From: UBA1738 sp045655325
GTDB lineage: Bacteria > Bacillota > Clostridia > UBA1381
Assembly: GCA_045655325.1 (NCBI GenBank)
Contig: JAZOOY010000036.1
Span: 1-60,950, forward strand
DNA: 60,950 bases
Direction: 5' to 3'
Part shown: in pieces, positions 1 through 9,620 of the stretch
Layout of the letters: the number at the start of each line of letters is the position of its first letter
How positions within the stretch are numbered: position 1 is the stretch's first letter
The notes under the pieces: model-generated
Told to the model about the DNA's origin: nothing
The model's input: only the letters and a program-made list of their open reading frames with translations
Database searches by the model: none
Made by a program: the position numbers and the translations under genes

Positions 1-2
1 CA

Positions 3-98
3 GTAACTTGCGATTCAGAAAATCCGGTATCAAAGGCAGTTATGGAAATTTCTTGCGGAAAAATCGGATATAAAAAGGCGAAAATTGACGAAGAATAA
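3..98 (+). CDS. rpoZ: C-terminal fragment, probable RNA polymerase omega subunit
   Basis: Only the last 32 codons are inside the window, in a frame that runs from the first bases to TAA at 96-98. The visible tail contains NPVSKAVMEI followed by GKIGY, which resembles the C-terminus of clostridial RpoZ (a PV-x-A-x-x-EI then GKI pattern). The position supports this: rpoZ often lies just upstream of coaBC/priA in Firmicutes. The omega subunit helps assemble RNA polymerase. The gene ends 15 bases before priA and is probably co-transcribed with it. The call rests on a short tail, so another small protein is possible. Confidence 0.45.
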   Translation, partial: VTCDSENPVSKAVMEISCGKIGYKKAKIDEE

Positions 99-113
99 TT
101 TGGAGGGAAAACC

Positions 114-2537
114 TTGATTGCAGAGGTAGTAGTAAATCACAAATCAAAAAGTTTGGATAAAGTGTTTGACTACGCTATTGCTGACGGTCTTGATGTAAAA
201 ATCGGCTCGTCGGTAATAGTTCCTTTTGGCAAGGGTAACAAGCCAAAGGAAGCCTATGTTATAAAAATCAAGGATAAATCATCCGCCAAAAATTTAAAAA
301 CAATCGAAAGACTTTCAAAGGATATCCGCCTTTTTGACGAAAAACAGCTTGAGCTTATAAAATGGATGCGCCAAAAGTATCTTGTTACATACCTTGATGC
401 AATCCACGCTATAGCTCCTGCCGGAACAGAAGTTAAGCCGGAAGAATGGCTGGTTTTAGCCGAAGAAATGAAACTTGGCGAAACTGACGAGATTATTTTG
501 GCTCTTGCAGAATGCGGAGATGCCAGCGAGATTAACCGCTTTATGGCAAAGTTTGATGTAAGCATCAAAACCAGACTTGCAAAACTTGTGGAACAAGGCA
601 GAATAAAGCGAGAGTTTCGTGATGCAAGAACTGTTAGTGACAAGCTCATAACTGTTTGCGAATTAAACCTTGAAGACGGTGAGCTTGAAAAAGTTTTACT
701 AGGCTTGGAAAAGAGTAATGCCCATATTCAGGCGAGAATGGTAGAACTTTTATCAGAATGCGGAAGACTATCTTTAGCCGACCTTGTAAACTTTTCGAGC
801 GGTTCATATAGCGGTATCCGTTCACTTTTGAAAAAAGGATACATCACCACCTTTGATGTGGAAGTTATGCGTGAGCCAAAGGAAAGCGAGCTTTGCGCAA
901 AGGAAAAACCTTGTGAGCTTACTCATGAGCAGAAAGATGTTTTAAAAAGTCTTTTGGATACAGTCAGCAAAAAAGAATACAAACCCTATCTTCTGCACGG
1001 CGTAACAGGTTCTGGGAAAACCGAAGTGTATATGCGTGTCATTGAAGAAACCATCAAAGGCGGAAGACAGGCAATTGTGCTTGTCCCTGAAATTTCCTTA
1101 ACACCCCAGATGGTGGCAAGGTTCAAAAGCCGATTCGGAAAACGAACAGCGGTTATTCATTCAGGACTTTCCCTTGGTGAAAAATACGACCAGTGGAAGA
1201 AGATACAGTCGGGAGACGCAGATATAGTTATTGGTGCACGAAGTGCCATTTTTGCTCCTTTTAAAGATATCGGCGCAATCATTGTGGACGAAGAGCACGA
1301 GCAGACTTATAAGTCAGAAATGTCGCCACGATATGAAACTCACGAAGTTGCAGAATTTCGTGCAAGTCAGTATGGTGCAGTTTTGGTTTTTGCATCGGCA
1401 ACACCACTTGTTACAAGCTATTATAAGGCAGAACAGGGCGAGTATACACTTCTTGAGATGCAGAAAAGAGTAAACCAAAAGGCTATGCCAAAAGCTTATG
1501 TTGTGGATTTAAGACAGGAACTTGAAAACGGAAACCGCTCCGTTATAAGCGAAATGCTTCAGGAAGAAATCAGGGCAAACCTCAGAAATGGTGAGCAGAC
1601 CATTCTGTTTTTAAACAGACGTGGATTTTCCACCTTTGTTTCCTGCAGAAAATGCGGTTATGTGGCAGAGTGTCCTAACTGTAGCATTTCATTAAAGTAC
1701 CACAAGTTTGACGATACACTTCGTTGTCACTACTGCGGACACATTATACCAAACTACAAAATATGTCCTGAATGCGGTAGCAATTACATACGGTATTTTG
1801 GTGGCGGAACCCAGAAAGTTGAAGAAGAGATTCAGAACCTTTTCCCGAATGCAACTACAATCCGTATGGACGTGGACACAACTGGTGCAAAAAATTCACA
1901 CAGTGAAATTTTAAATAAATTTGAAAAAGAGAAAATTGATATTCTGATAGGAACGCAGATGGTAACAAAGGGACTTGATTTCCCTGATGTTACATTGGTT
2001 GGCGTAATTTCCGCAGATACAATTTTAAATATAGATGATTTTAGGTCCCAGGAGCGAACCTTCTCAATCTTAGAGCAGGTTACAGGACGTGCCGGCAGAG
2101 CGGAAAAGGCGGGAAGAAGCGTAATTCAGACTTATAGCCCTGAAAATAAGGCAATACAGTATATGTGTGCTCATAACTATCAGGACTTTTACCGCGAAGA
2201 GCTTTTGGTTAGAAAAGCCATGTGGTATCCGCCGTTTTGTAATATCGTGTCGGTAATCTTTTCAGGCTCTGTGGAAGCAAGCGTTTCAAAGTGTGCCAAG
2301 TTCTTTAAAAAGAATCTAGCACCGCTTGACGAAATGGACCAAAGGACACAAGTGCTTGGACCTGTCCCTGCGTATGTGTCAAAAATAAAGAACAAATATA
2401 TTTACAGACTTTTAATAAAGTGCGAAAACATAGATATGTTAAACGAAACCCTTGTTTTGGCAAGAGATAAATGCAAGAAAAATGCAAACTATGAGAATAT
2501 TACAGTTGTAATAGACAAAAACCCAAACAGTTTGTAA
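114..2537 (+). CDS. priA: Primosomal protein N' (PriA helicase)
   Basis: PriA is the superfamily 2 3'-5' DNA helicase that recognises stalled forks and reloads the replisome. The 807-residue protein has the expected order: N-terminal 3'-DNA-binding region, Walker A GVTGSGKT near residues 296-303, a DEEH Walker B box, a helicase-C half, and a zinc-binding block from about residue 511 with four CxxC pairs (CRKC, CPNC, CHYC, CPEC) inserted in the helicase core. Start is TTG at 114, with TGGAGGG at 101-107 giving normal spacing. It heads a priA-def-fmt run that is common in Firmicutes. Length is normal and nothing is missing. Confidence 0.97.
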   Translation: MIAEVVVNHKSKSLDKVFDYAIADGLDVKIGSSVIVPFGKGNKPKEAYVIKIKDKSSAKNLKTIERLSKDIRLFDEKQLELIKWMRQKYLVTYLDAIHAIAPAGTEVKPEEWLVLAEEMKLGETDEIILALAECGDASEINRFMAKFDVSIKTRLAKLVEQGRIKREFRDARTVSDKLITVCELNLEDGELEKVLLGLEKSNAHIQARMVELLSECGRLSLADLVNFSSGSYSGIRSLLKKGYITTFDVEVMREPKESELCAKEKPCELTHEQKDVLKSLLDTVSKKEYKPYLLHGVTGSGKTEVYMRVIEETIKGGRQAIVLVPEISLTPQMVARFKSRFGKRTAVIHSGLSLGEKYDQWKKIQSGDADIVIGARSAIFAPFKDIGAIIVDEEHEQTYKSEMSPRYETHEVAEFRASQYGAVLVFASATPLVTSYYKAEQGEYTLLEMQKRVNQKAMPKAYVVDLRQELENGNRSVISEMLQEEIRANLRNGEQTILFLNRRGFSTFVSCRKCGYVAECPNCSISLKYHKFDDTLRCHYCGHIIPNYKICPECGSNYIRYFGGGTQKVEEEIQNLFPNATTIRMDVDTTGAKNSHSEILNKFEKEKIDILIGTQMVTKGLDFPDVTLVGVISADTILNIDDFRSQERTFSILEQVTGRAGRAEKAGRSVIQTYSPENKAIQYMCAHNYQDFYREELLVRKAMWYPPFCNIVSVIFSGSVEASVSKCAKFFKKNLAPLDEMDQRTQVLGPVPAYVSKIKNKYIYRLLIKCENIDMLNETLVLARDKCKKNANYENITVVIDKNPNSL

Positions 2538-2553
2538 TTTTAAGGAGATAAAA

Positions 2554-3006
2554 ATGGCTTTAAGAGAGATAAGAAAAAAAGGTGACGAAGTCCTTTACAA
2601 GACTTGTAAAGAAGTAAAGGAATTTGATAAAAAGCTGGCAATTTTGCTTGACGATATGTATGACACGATGGAAAAAAGCGACGGCGTTGGCCTTGCAGCA
2701 CCACAGGTTGGAATTTTAAAAAGATGTGTTGTAATTGACGTTGGCGAAGGCAGAATTGAGCTTGTGAACCCCAAAATCATTAAGGAAGAAGGCTCACAGA
2801 TAGGTGCGGAAGGATGCCTTAGTGTACCTGGTGAATGGGGCGAAGTTGAAAGACCGCAAAAGGTTACAGTTGAAGCCTTTGACCGCCACGGAAAGAAATT
2901 CACAATTCAGGGTGAAGACCTTTTGGCACGTGCGTTCTGCCACGAGCTTGACCACCTGGATGGAAAGCTATTTTTAGACAAGGTAATAAGATTTATAGAG
3001 GAATAA
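2554..3006 (+). CDS. def: Peptide deformylase
   Basis: This enzyme removes the N-formyl group from nascent proteins. All three family motifs are present: GVGLAAPQVG, EGCLS, and the metal-binding HELDH. At 150 residues it has the usual size. The start follows an AAGGAG site. It lies 16 bases after priA and 2 bases before fmt, so formylation and deformylation genes are adjacent, as is typical. Likely iron- or zinc-dependent cytoplasmic enzyme associated with ribosomes. Confidence 0.97.
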   Translation: MALREIRKKGDEVLYKTCKEVKEFDKKLAILLDDMYDTMEKSDGVGLAAPQVGILKRCVVIDVGEGRIELVNPKIIKEEGSQIGAEGCLSVPGEWGEVERPQKVTVEAFDRHGKKFTIQGEDLLARAFCHELDHLDGKLFLDKVIRFIEE

Positions 3007-3008
3007 AT

Positions 3009-3932
3009 ATGAGAGTTTTATTTATGGGAACACCGGATATTGCGGCAACCTGTCTTGACATCCTTGTAAAAAAGGGTATTGAGGTTATTGCTTGCGTAAG
3101 CCAGCCTGACAAACCAAAGGGCAGAGGCCATAAGCTTATGCCAACTGATGTTAAGGTAAAAGCAGAAGAACTAAATATTCCGGTATATCAACCTGAAAAA
3201 CTTAAAAACGGAGAACTTCAGCCAATTTTGGAAGAGCTAAAGCCTGACTTAATCGCAGTTGTGGCATACGGCAAAATCCTGCCAAAGTACATTTTGGATT
3301 ACCCAAAGTACGGCTGTGTTAATATGCACGTATCACTTCTTCCAAAGCTACGTGGTGCGGCACCGATTCAGTGGGCTGTAATAAACGGCGATGAAGTAAC
3401 AGGCGTTACCACAATGCTTATGGCAGAGGGCCTTGACACAGGCGATATACTTCTTCAAAAGGAGTTTGGAATCGGCGAGTACGAAACTTCGGAAGAACTT
3501 TTTGACCGAATGGCGCAAGAGGGCGGAGAAATCTTAGCCGAAACCATACAGAACATTGATAACATCACACCAATTCCGCAAAACCACGATGAGCATACAT
3601 ATGCACCAATGATTTCAAAGGAAATGGCGCATATTGATTGGAACAAGACAACCAATGAAATTTCAAAGCATATCTGCGGAATGAATAGCTGGCCTATGGC
3701 ATATAGCATATATTGCGGCGAAGTTATGAAGATAATAACTGCCCGAAAAGGCGAAGAGTGTTCCGGCAAAAACGGCGAGATTGTGGGCTATGAAAAGGGC
3801 AAGGGCCTTCGTGTTAAGACCTGTGACGGCTCAATTTATATTCAGGTTGCCCAATTTGCCGGCTCAAAGAGAATGGGTATAGATGAATATTTAAGGGGAC
3901 ATGAGATTAAATACGGAACTGTTTTAGAATAA
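3009..3932 (+). CDS. fmt: Methionyl-tRNA formyltransferase
   Basis: Transfers a formyl group from 10-formyltetrahydrofolate to initiator Met-tRNA. The N-terminal catalytic domain begins MRVLFMGTPDIA and carries the HVSLLPKLRGAAPIQW signature, with the catalytic Asn/His/Asp arrangement of the formyltransferase fold. A C-terminal OB-like tRNA-binding domain follows from about residue 205. The 307-residue length is normal. It starts two bases after def and is translationally linked to it. Confidence 0.97.
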   Translation: MRVLFMGTPDIAATCLDILVKKGIEVIACVSQPDKPKGRGHKLMPTDVKVKAEELNIPVYQPEKLKNGELQPILEELKPDLIAVVAYGKILPKYILDYPKYGCVNMHVSLLPKLRGAAPIQWAVINGDEVTGVTTMLMAEGLDTGDILLQKEFGIGEYETSEELFDRMAQEGGEILAETIQNIDNITPIPQNHDEHTYAPMISKEMAHIDWNKTTNEISKHICGMNSWPMAYSIYCGEVMKIITARKGEECSGKNGEIVGYEKGKGLRVKTCDGSIYIQVAQFAGSKRMGIDEYLRGHEIKYGTVLE

Positions 3933-3944
3933 GGAGAGATTAAA

Positions 3945-4631
3945 ATGTTCTTTTACGACCCAACATATTTTTTGGTAATTATAGGATTTATATTTGCAGC
4001 CTTTGCATCAAGCGGTGTTCAGAGTGCTTTTAATAAATATTCAAAAGTTAAAAGCTATCGAAACTACACAGGCAGGGATGCTGCAAGAAAAATTTTAGAC
4101 GATAACGGACTTTATAACGTGCAAATTGAGCATATCAGCGGTAATTTGAGCGACCATTATGACCCAAAAGCTAATGTTATCCGCTTGTCAGATGCCACAT
4201 ATTCTGACACATCTGTTGCAGCAATCGGCGTTGCGGCACACGAAGCAGGCCACGCAGTTCAGCACGCAGTTGGCTATGCACCAATTAAACTACGAAATTC
4301 ACTTGTTCCTGCAGTGAATCTGGCATCAACACTATCAATGCCGCTATTCTTAATAGGTTTGTTGTTTGCACTTCCAATGCTTACAAACCTTGGAATAATT
4401 CTATTTTCAGGAGCATTGGTATTTCAGGTTGTAACCCTGCCGGTAGAGTTTAACGCATCCCGCCGTGCACTTACTATTTTAAACCAAAGCGCAATGCTTG
4501 AAGAAGACGAACTAAATGGAGCAAAAAAGGTACTTCGTGCAGCAGCCTTGACATACGTTGCAGCAGTTATTTCAACAGCGCTTCAGCTTTTAAGATTGGT
4601 ACTACTGAGTAATTCAAGAAGAAGAGACTAA
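3945..4631 (+). CDS. yugP: YugP-family membrane zinc metallopeptidase
   Basis: A 228-residue protein of the PF04298 (putative neutral zinc metallopeptidase) family. The N-terminus is a membrane segment (about residues 5-24). The HEAGH zinc motif sits in AAHEAGHAVQ near residue 96, and two further hydrophobic segments follow (about 125-160), with a last hydrophobic stretch before the basic C-terminal RRRD. Its substrate is unknown. In Clostridia it is commonly placed between fmt and rsmB, as here, suggesting co-expression rather than a proven role in translation. Start has a GGAGA site. Confidence 0.88.
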   Translation: MFFYDPTYFLVIIGFIFAAFASSGVQSAFNKYSKVKSYRNYTGRDAARKILDDNGLYNVQIEHISGNLSDHYDPKANVIRLSDATYSDTSVAAIGVAAHEAGHAVQHAVGYAPIKLRNSLVPAVNLASTLSMPLFLIGLLFALPMLTNLGIILFSGALVFQVVTLPVEFNASRRALTILNQSAMLEEDELNGAKKVLRAAALTYVAAVISTALQLLRLVLLSNSRRRD

Positions 4632-4635
4632 AACT

Positions 4636-5913
4636 ATGCAAAACCCAAGAGAAGTTGCGCTACTTGCGCTTTATGAAATTGAATATGACGGCGCATATTC
4701 CAATATGGCGGTAAAGTCGGCTTTAACCAAATTGGAAGATAACCGTGATAAGGGCCTTGTAACCCAGCTTGTCTATGGGGTAGTGCGCAGAAAATTAACA
4801 CTTGATTATATAATTTCAAGGTATTCAAAAGTGAAGATTAAAAAGCTTTCAAAATACGTGCTTTTAATACTTCGTATGGGCGTTTATCAGCTATATTTCA
4901 CCGATAAAATCCCTGAATCTGCGGCGGTTAACGAAAGCGTTAAGCTGGCAAAGAAATACTGCGGAAAGTCCGCAGGCTTTGTAAACGGCATACTTCATTC
5001 GGTAATCCGCGGAAAAGATACCTTGGAATATCCAAAAGATAAAATAGAAAATCTTTCGGTAAAATACTCTTTTCCGGAAGAAATGGTGGAACTTTTTTGG
5101 GATACGAAATTTTGCGAAGAACTTTTATGTGCTTTAAATGAAGAGCCTGAAACAACAGTACGAGTTAATACACTAAAGAATGAAGAACTTGAAACAGAGT
5201 GTGAGATTTCGCCGATTTTTGACGGTGCAAGAATTTTAAAAGGCACAGATGTTGCACAAAATCCTGACTACCAAAAAGGCAGGATTATTCCACAGGATAT
5301 TGCGGCTATGATGGCATCAATAGCGCTGTCACCAAAACCAGAGGACATCTGCATTGATATGTGTTCAGCTCCTGGTGGAAAAACAACCCATCTTGCGGAG
5401 CTTATGGAAAACAAAGGCAAGATTTATGCTTTTGATATCCACCCGCACAAGATTGAAATTATAAACAAAAATGCAGAGCGTATGGGGATTTCCATAATAG
5501 ACGCAAAAGTGGGGGACGCACTAAAGTTAAACGAAGAGCTAATTGGTAAAGCAGACAAGGTTTTGGCAGACGTCCCTTGTTCAGGTCTTGGAATAATCCG
5601 AAGAAAGCCTGACATAAAGTGGAACAAGGACGATATTGAAGCCTTGCCAAAAATTCAATACCAAATCCTTAAAAACGCTTCCAAGTATTTAAAAGAAGGC
5701 GGAGAACTTGTTTATTCCACCTGCACAATACTAAAGCGTGAAAATGAAGATGTGGTTAAAAAGTTTTTGGAAGAGCACAGGGATTTTGAGCTTTTGCCAA
5801 TAGAACTTCCACAAAAACTTGCAAGAGAAAACAAGGGATATATAACCCTTTATCCGAATATAGATGGTACAGACGGATTCTTCATCTGTAAGATGAAAAG
5901 GAAAAGCAAATGA
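4636..5913 (+). CDS. rsmB: 16S rRNA m5C967 methyltransferase RsmB
   Basis: SAM-dependent 16S rRNA cytosine-5 methyltransferase (RsmB/Sun). The first 130 residues are a NusB-like RNA-binding domain. The catalytic half has the SAM loop SAPGGKTTHLAE, the DVPCSGLGIIRRKPD motif with one catalytic Cys, and VYSTCTI with the second. The 425-residue length is normal. It begins four bases after yugP and its stop overlaps the rlmN start by four bases (ATGA), so the two rRNA modification genes are translationally coupled. Confidence 0.96.
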   Translation: MQNPREVALLALYEIEYDGAYSNMAVKSALTKLEDNRDKGLVTQLVYGVVRRKLTLDYIISRYSKVKIKKLSKYVLLILRMGVYQLYFTDKIPESAAVNESVKLAKKYCGKSAGFVNGILHSVIRGKDTLEYPKDKIENLSVKYSFPEEMVELFWDTKFCEELLCALNEEPETTVRVNTLKNEELETECEISPIFDGARILKGTDVAQNPDYQKGRIIPQDIAAMMASIALSPKPEDICIDMCSAPGGKTTHLAELMENKGKIYAFDIHPHKIEIINKNAERMGISIIDAKVGDALKLNEELIGKADKVLADVPCSGLGIIRRKPDIKWNKDDIEALPKIQYQILKNASKYLKEGGELVYSTCTILKRENEDVVKKFLEEHRDFELLPIELPQKLARENKGYITLYPNIDGTDGFFICKMKRKSK

Positions 5914-6929
5914 TAGATTTAAAAGATTTTGAATTCAGTGAGCTTGAAAACTTTTTAAAAGAGCAAGGCGAACCAAAATTCCGTGCAGGTCAGATTTTCG
6001 AGTGGCTTTCAAAAGGTGTTGAAAGCTTTGACGAAATGACAAACATTTCAAAAGCTACACGGGAAAAACTTGCAAAGGTGAGCTTTGTATCCACCTTAAA
6101 GATTCGTGAAAAGTATGTTTCAAAGCTTGACAAAACAACAAAATATCTTTTCGAGCTTCCTGACGGAAACTGCATTGAAAGTGTGGTTATGTATTATAAC
6201 CACGGAATTTCAATCTGCATTTCGTCACAGGTTGGTTGCCGAATGGGTTGCGAATTTTGTGCATCAACAATCGGCGGACTTTACCGAAGCTTAACGGCGG
6301 GTGAAATATTAAATCAAGTGATTTTTGCCCAGAAAGATATTGGCGAGCGAATAAGCAACATCGTAATGATGGGAATTGGCGAGCCACTTGACAATTTTGA
6401 TAACGTGATAAAGTTTTTGCATAACGTAAACCACGAAAAGGGCTTAAATATTGGCTACAGGCATATTTCACTTTCAACCTGCGGACTTGTTCCGAAGATA
6501 TATGACCTGGCAAAAGAAAATATGCCCATAACACTTTCGGTGTCACTTCATGCACCGAATAATGAAATACGAAACACAATAATGCCGGTTAATAAGAAGT
6601 ATCCCGTTGAGGAACTGATAAAAGCCTGCAAAGACTATATAAAAACCACAACAAGACGAATAAGTTTTGAATATTCGCTGATAAGCGGTGTTAATGATTC
6701 AAAAGAAAACGCAGACGAGCTTGCAAGACTTTTAAAAGGAATGCTTTGTCACGTCAATCTAATACCGGTTAATAAGATTGAAGAGCGAGAATATCATAAA
6801 GGAAATAAAAAGGAAATCCGTGATTTTTGCGAAAGGCTGAATAGCCTTGGCATAAACGCCACGGTACGCCGTGAGCTTGGGTCTGACATTCAGGCATCTT
6901 GCGGACAGCTAAGAAAGAAATTATTATAA
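5910..6929 (+). CDS. rlmN: Dual-specificity 23S rRNA/tRNA C2-adenine methyltransferase RlmN
   Basis: Radical-SAM enzyme that methylates A2503 of 23S rRNA and A37 of some tRNAs. The cluster motif CxxxCxxC is visible as CRMGCEFC near residues 111-118. The C-terminal catalytic Cys is in QASCGQLR. A small N-terminal accessory domain precedes the radical-SAM barrel. At 339 residues it has normal length. It overlaps rsmB by ATGA and is followed 26 bases later by the PP2C phosphatase behind a strong GGGAGGTG site. Confidence 0.96.
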   Translation: MIDLKDFEFSELENFLKEQGEPKFRAGQIFEWLSKGVESFDEMTNISKATREKLAKVSFVSTLKIREKYVSKLDKTTKYLFELPDGNCIESVVMYYNHGISICISSQVGCRMGCEFCASTIGGLYRSLTAGEILNQVIFAQKDIGERISNIVMMGIGEPLDNFDNVIKFLHNVNHEKGLNIGYRHISLSTCGLVPKIYDLAKENMPITLSVSLHAPNNEIRNTIMPVNKKYPVEELIKACKDYIKTTTRRISFEYSLISGVNDSKENADELARLLKGMLCHVNLIPVNKIEEREYHKGNKKEIRDFCERLNSLGINATVRRELGSDIQASCGQLRKKLL

Positions 6930-6955
6930 AAACCTTTTAAAAGGGAGGTGATTTT

Positions 6956-7699
6956 ATGAGAATGGGAGCATATTCCGATACAGGACGAGTACGAAAAATA
7001 AACGAAGACAGTTTCTTTTCATACAGAAACGAGAACTTAATGGGAGCCATGGTAGCCGACGGTATGGGCGGACACGCCAAGGGCGAAGTTGCCAGCAAAA
7101 TGGCTACGATGATGATTAAGGACCACATTATAAGAATGTTCAATCCTGATATGGACTATGTGGAACTTGGCGAAATGATAAGGCGAGCTTTTATTGAGGC
7201 AAACGCCCAGATCTATGAATATTCACGTCATAAAGAAGATGCAGAAGGCATGGGAACAACAGCATCAATGGCGTTTATATTTAAAGGTAAGCTTATCGTG
7301 GTGCACGTTGGTGACAGCCGAGTTTATACCGTAAAAAACGGTGAAATCAAGCAGATTACCACCGACCATTCTTTAGTTCAGGAGCTACTATCACGTGGAC
7401 GAATCACAAGCGATGACGCAAAAAATCACCCACAAAAGAACGTGATAACACGTGCAATAGGAACTGATGCATCAATCAAGGTTGATGTCAGAATCGTTGA
7501 CTATAATGACGAAACGGTCATCGTAAGTTCTGATGGTTTAACAAACCTTGTAAGCGACACACAGATAATGGAAATAATCGACGGATGCGAAGATTTGCAG
7601 GCAGGAGTTGAAGAACTTGTTGCTCTTGCAAATAAAAAAGGCGGTATGGATAATATCACCTGTATCGCATTTGATAAACGTAAAGAAAAAGAGATATAA
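6956..7699 (+). CDS. prpC: PP2C-type Ser/Thr phosphatase (Stp/PrpC)
   Basis: Metal-dependent phosphatase that reverses phosphorylation by the neighbouring PrkC kinase. PP2C motifs are intact: the N-terminal S-D-x-G-x-x-R-x-x-N-E-D pattern, VADGMGGH, GTT, HVGDSRVY, a DH-x-L-V box, and the C-terminal GGMDNITCIAF. The 247-residue cytoplasmic protein has no membrane segment. The start is preceded by GGGAGGTG. The prpC-prkC-rsgA order is the standard Firmicutes arrangement and points to control of growth, cell wall synthesis and ribosome assembly. Confidence 0.96.
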   Translation: MRMGAYSDTGRVRKINEDSFFSYRNENLMGAMVADGMGGHAKGEVASKMATMMIKDHIIRMFNPDMDYVELGEMIRRAFIEANAQIYEYSRHKEDAEGMGTTASMAFIFKGKLIVVHVGDSRVYTVKNGEIKQITTDHSLVQELLSRGRITSDDAKNHPQKNVITRAIGTDASIKVDVRIVDYNDETVIVSSDGLTNLVSDTQIMEIIDGCEDLQAGVEELVALANKKGGMDNITCIAFDKRKEKEI

Positions 7700-7736
7700 A
7701 ATACCCGTTAGTTGATAGATGAAAGGAGAGTCTTAA

Positions 7737-9620
7737 ATGGACTACTTGATAGGGAAGGTTATCGGGAACAGATACGAAATTATAGAAAAGGTCGGCACAG
7801 GCGGAATGGCAACTGTGTATAAGGCAAAATGTCAGGTGCTTGATAGATTTGTTGCCATAAAGGTGCTAAAGGAATCTTTAAAGAACGATATAGAAGTTGT
7901 GAAAAAGTTCAATACAGAATCGAGAGCTGCAGCACGCCTTTCTCACCCTAACATTGTGCAGGTTTATGACGTGTCCGAAAGCGGTGACCTTGATTACATA
8001 GTAATGGAGCACGTTGACGGCATTACATTAAAGGAATACATAACAAAAAAAGGTCACTTGGAGCCAAAGGAAGCCTGCGAATTTGCAGTGCAGATAGGAA
8101 GAGCATTGGTATGTGCTCACGCAGGCGGAATCATTCACCGTGACATTAAGCCACACAACGTGCTTATGGCACAGGACGGAACACTAAAGGTGGCAGACTT
8201 CGGTATTGCTCAGGCGGCAACCAGTGAAACAATGGTAGCAGGAAGCGGAGCTATGGGCTCTGTTCACTACATCTCACCGGAGCAGGCACGTGGCGGATTT
8301 ATCAACGAACGAAGCGACATTTATTCTCTTGGTGTTGTTTTATATGAAATGTTAACAGGCGAAGTTCCTTTCGATGGTGCAAACCCTGTTGCAGTAGCCA
8401 TCGCAAAACTTGAAAAGGATGCAGCGGACATAAGAGAAAAATGTAACCACGATATTCCTGATGAAATCTGCGACATTGTAATGAAAGCAATCGCAAAAGA
8501 CCAGCATTCAAGATACCAGAGTGCACAGGAAATGGTTTCTGACCTTGAAAAAGTAATCGGAATTGCGCCAAGTCAGGGCGGTGCAAGAGAAGGCAAGTTT
8601 GAAACAAAGCGTCTTGATAGTAATAAAGCAAGGGATGAGTATAATATGAGAAAAAATAAGAAACGTAAAAAGGGTAATAATAACGCAAAAATTGCGATTA
8701 TAGCAGCAGCAGCTGCAATACTTTTGGGAATCTTGTCATACTGCTCAATGAGTGGAGGAGCACAGGAATATTTAGTTCCTGACCTTACAAACTTAACTCT
8801 TGAAGAAGCCGAAGAACTTTTGGAGCGAGAAAACTTAAGACTTAACGAGAATGTTGACTACGAAGAATCCGAAGAAGTTGAAGAAGGCAAGATTATTAAG
8901 CAAAACCCAGGCGTTAATCAGTCTGTTAAAAAGAACAGAAAGATTAAGGTAACAGTAAGCCTTGGCTCAGATAAGGAAATGATAGAAGTTCCTGACGTAG
9001 TAAACCTAGAGCAGGAAGAAGCAGAAAAGCGTCTTCGTGATAGCGGATTCAGATATGTTATTGAAGAAGAAGTTCACGAAACTATCGAGATTGGATACGT
9101 TACAAAGCAAGAACCTAGTGCTAAGGAAAAAGCTGAAAAGGGCACAGAAATTACAATTTATGTAAGTGCTGAAGAAGAGCAGGCTGTTGTTCCAAAGGTA
9201 ACAGGAATTTTCCAGACAGAAGCTGAAAAATTAATCGTAGAAGCAGGTCTTGTTGTGGGCGACATCACAATGGGTGAAAGCGACGAGGAATATGGCAAGG
9301 TAATCGGCCAGACACCGTCTGCAAAAACAGGCGTTGAAAAGGGAACAAAGGTTGACCTTTTGATTTCAGAAGGTGCAGGCCCTGAACCTACCGAATCAAC
9401 TCCACCACTAAAGAAAAAGACTTTGACTATAAATATTCCTCCATCAGGCGGTGAAACTGTACACATTAAGGCAGTTGCAAACGGCAAGGAAATTTATAAC
9501 AAGACACATCAGCGCACAGAGGGTACTGTGGATATCCCTGTTCAGTCTTCAAAGGATGCAAGTGTTCAGGTTTATATGGACGGAACATTGGTTGCAGATA
9601 AGGTGATTTATTTTGATTAA
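7737..9620 (+). CDS. prkC: PASTA-domain Ser/Thr protein kinase PrkC
   Basis: Membrane kinase sensing muropeptides or lipid II. The N-terminal Hanks kinase domain (about 10-270) has the glycine loop GTGGMATVY, Lys42 in VAIKVL, HRDIKPHN with catalytic Asp136, and DFGIA. A basic juxtamembrane stretch and one membrane segment (about 318-340) follow. Three extracellular PASTA repeats run from about 345 to 545. A final domain of about 70 residues after a Thr/Pro-rich linker is not a PASTA repeat and resembles C-terminal Ig-like extensions of other Clostridia kinases. The 627-residue length is normal. ATG follows AAAGGAGAG. It overlaps rsgA by eight bases. Confidence 0.96.
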   Translation: MDYLIGKVIGNRYEIIEKVGTGGMATVYKAKCQVLDRFVAIKVLKESLKNDIEVVKKFNTESRAAARLSHPNIVQVYDVSESGDLDYIVMEHVDGITLKEYITKKGHLEPKEACEFAVQIGRALVCAHAGGIIHRDIKPHNVLMAQDGTLKVADFGIAQAATSETMVAGSGAMGSVHYISPEQARGGFINERSDIYSLGVVLYEMLTGEVPFDGANPVAVAIAKLEKDAADIREKCNHDIPDEICDIVMKAIAKDQHSRYQSAQEMVSDLEKVIGIAPSQGGAREGKFETKRLDSNKARDEYNMRKNKKRKKGNNNAKIAIIAAAAAILLGILSYCSMSGGAQEYLVPDLTNLTLEEAEELLERENLRLNENVDYEESEEVEEGKIIKQNPGVNQSVKKNRKIKVTVSLGSDKEMIEVPDVVNLEQEEAEKRLRDSGFRYVIEEEVHETIEIGYVTKQEPSAKEKAEKGTEITIYVSAEEEQAVVPKVTGIFQTEAEKLIVEAGLVVGDITMGESDEEYGKVIGQTPSAKTGVEKGTKVDLLISEGAGPEPTESTPPLKKKTLTINIPPSGGETVHIKAVANGKEIYNKTHQRTEGTVDIPVQSSKDASVQVYMDGTLVADKVIYFD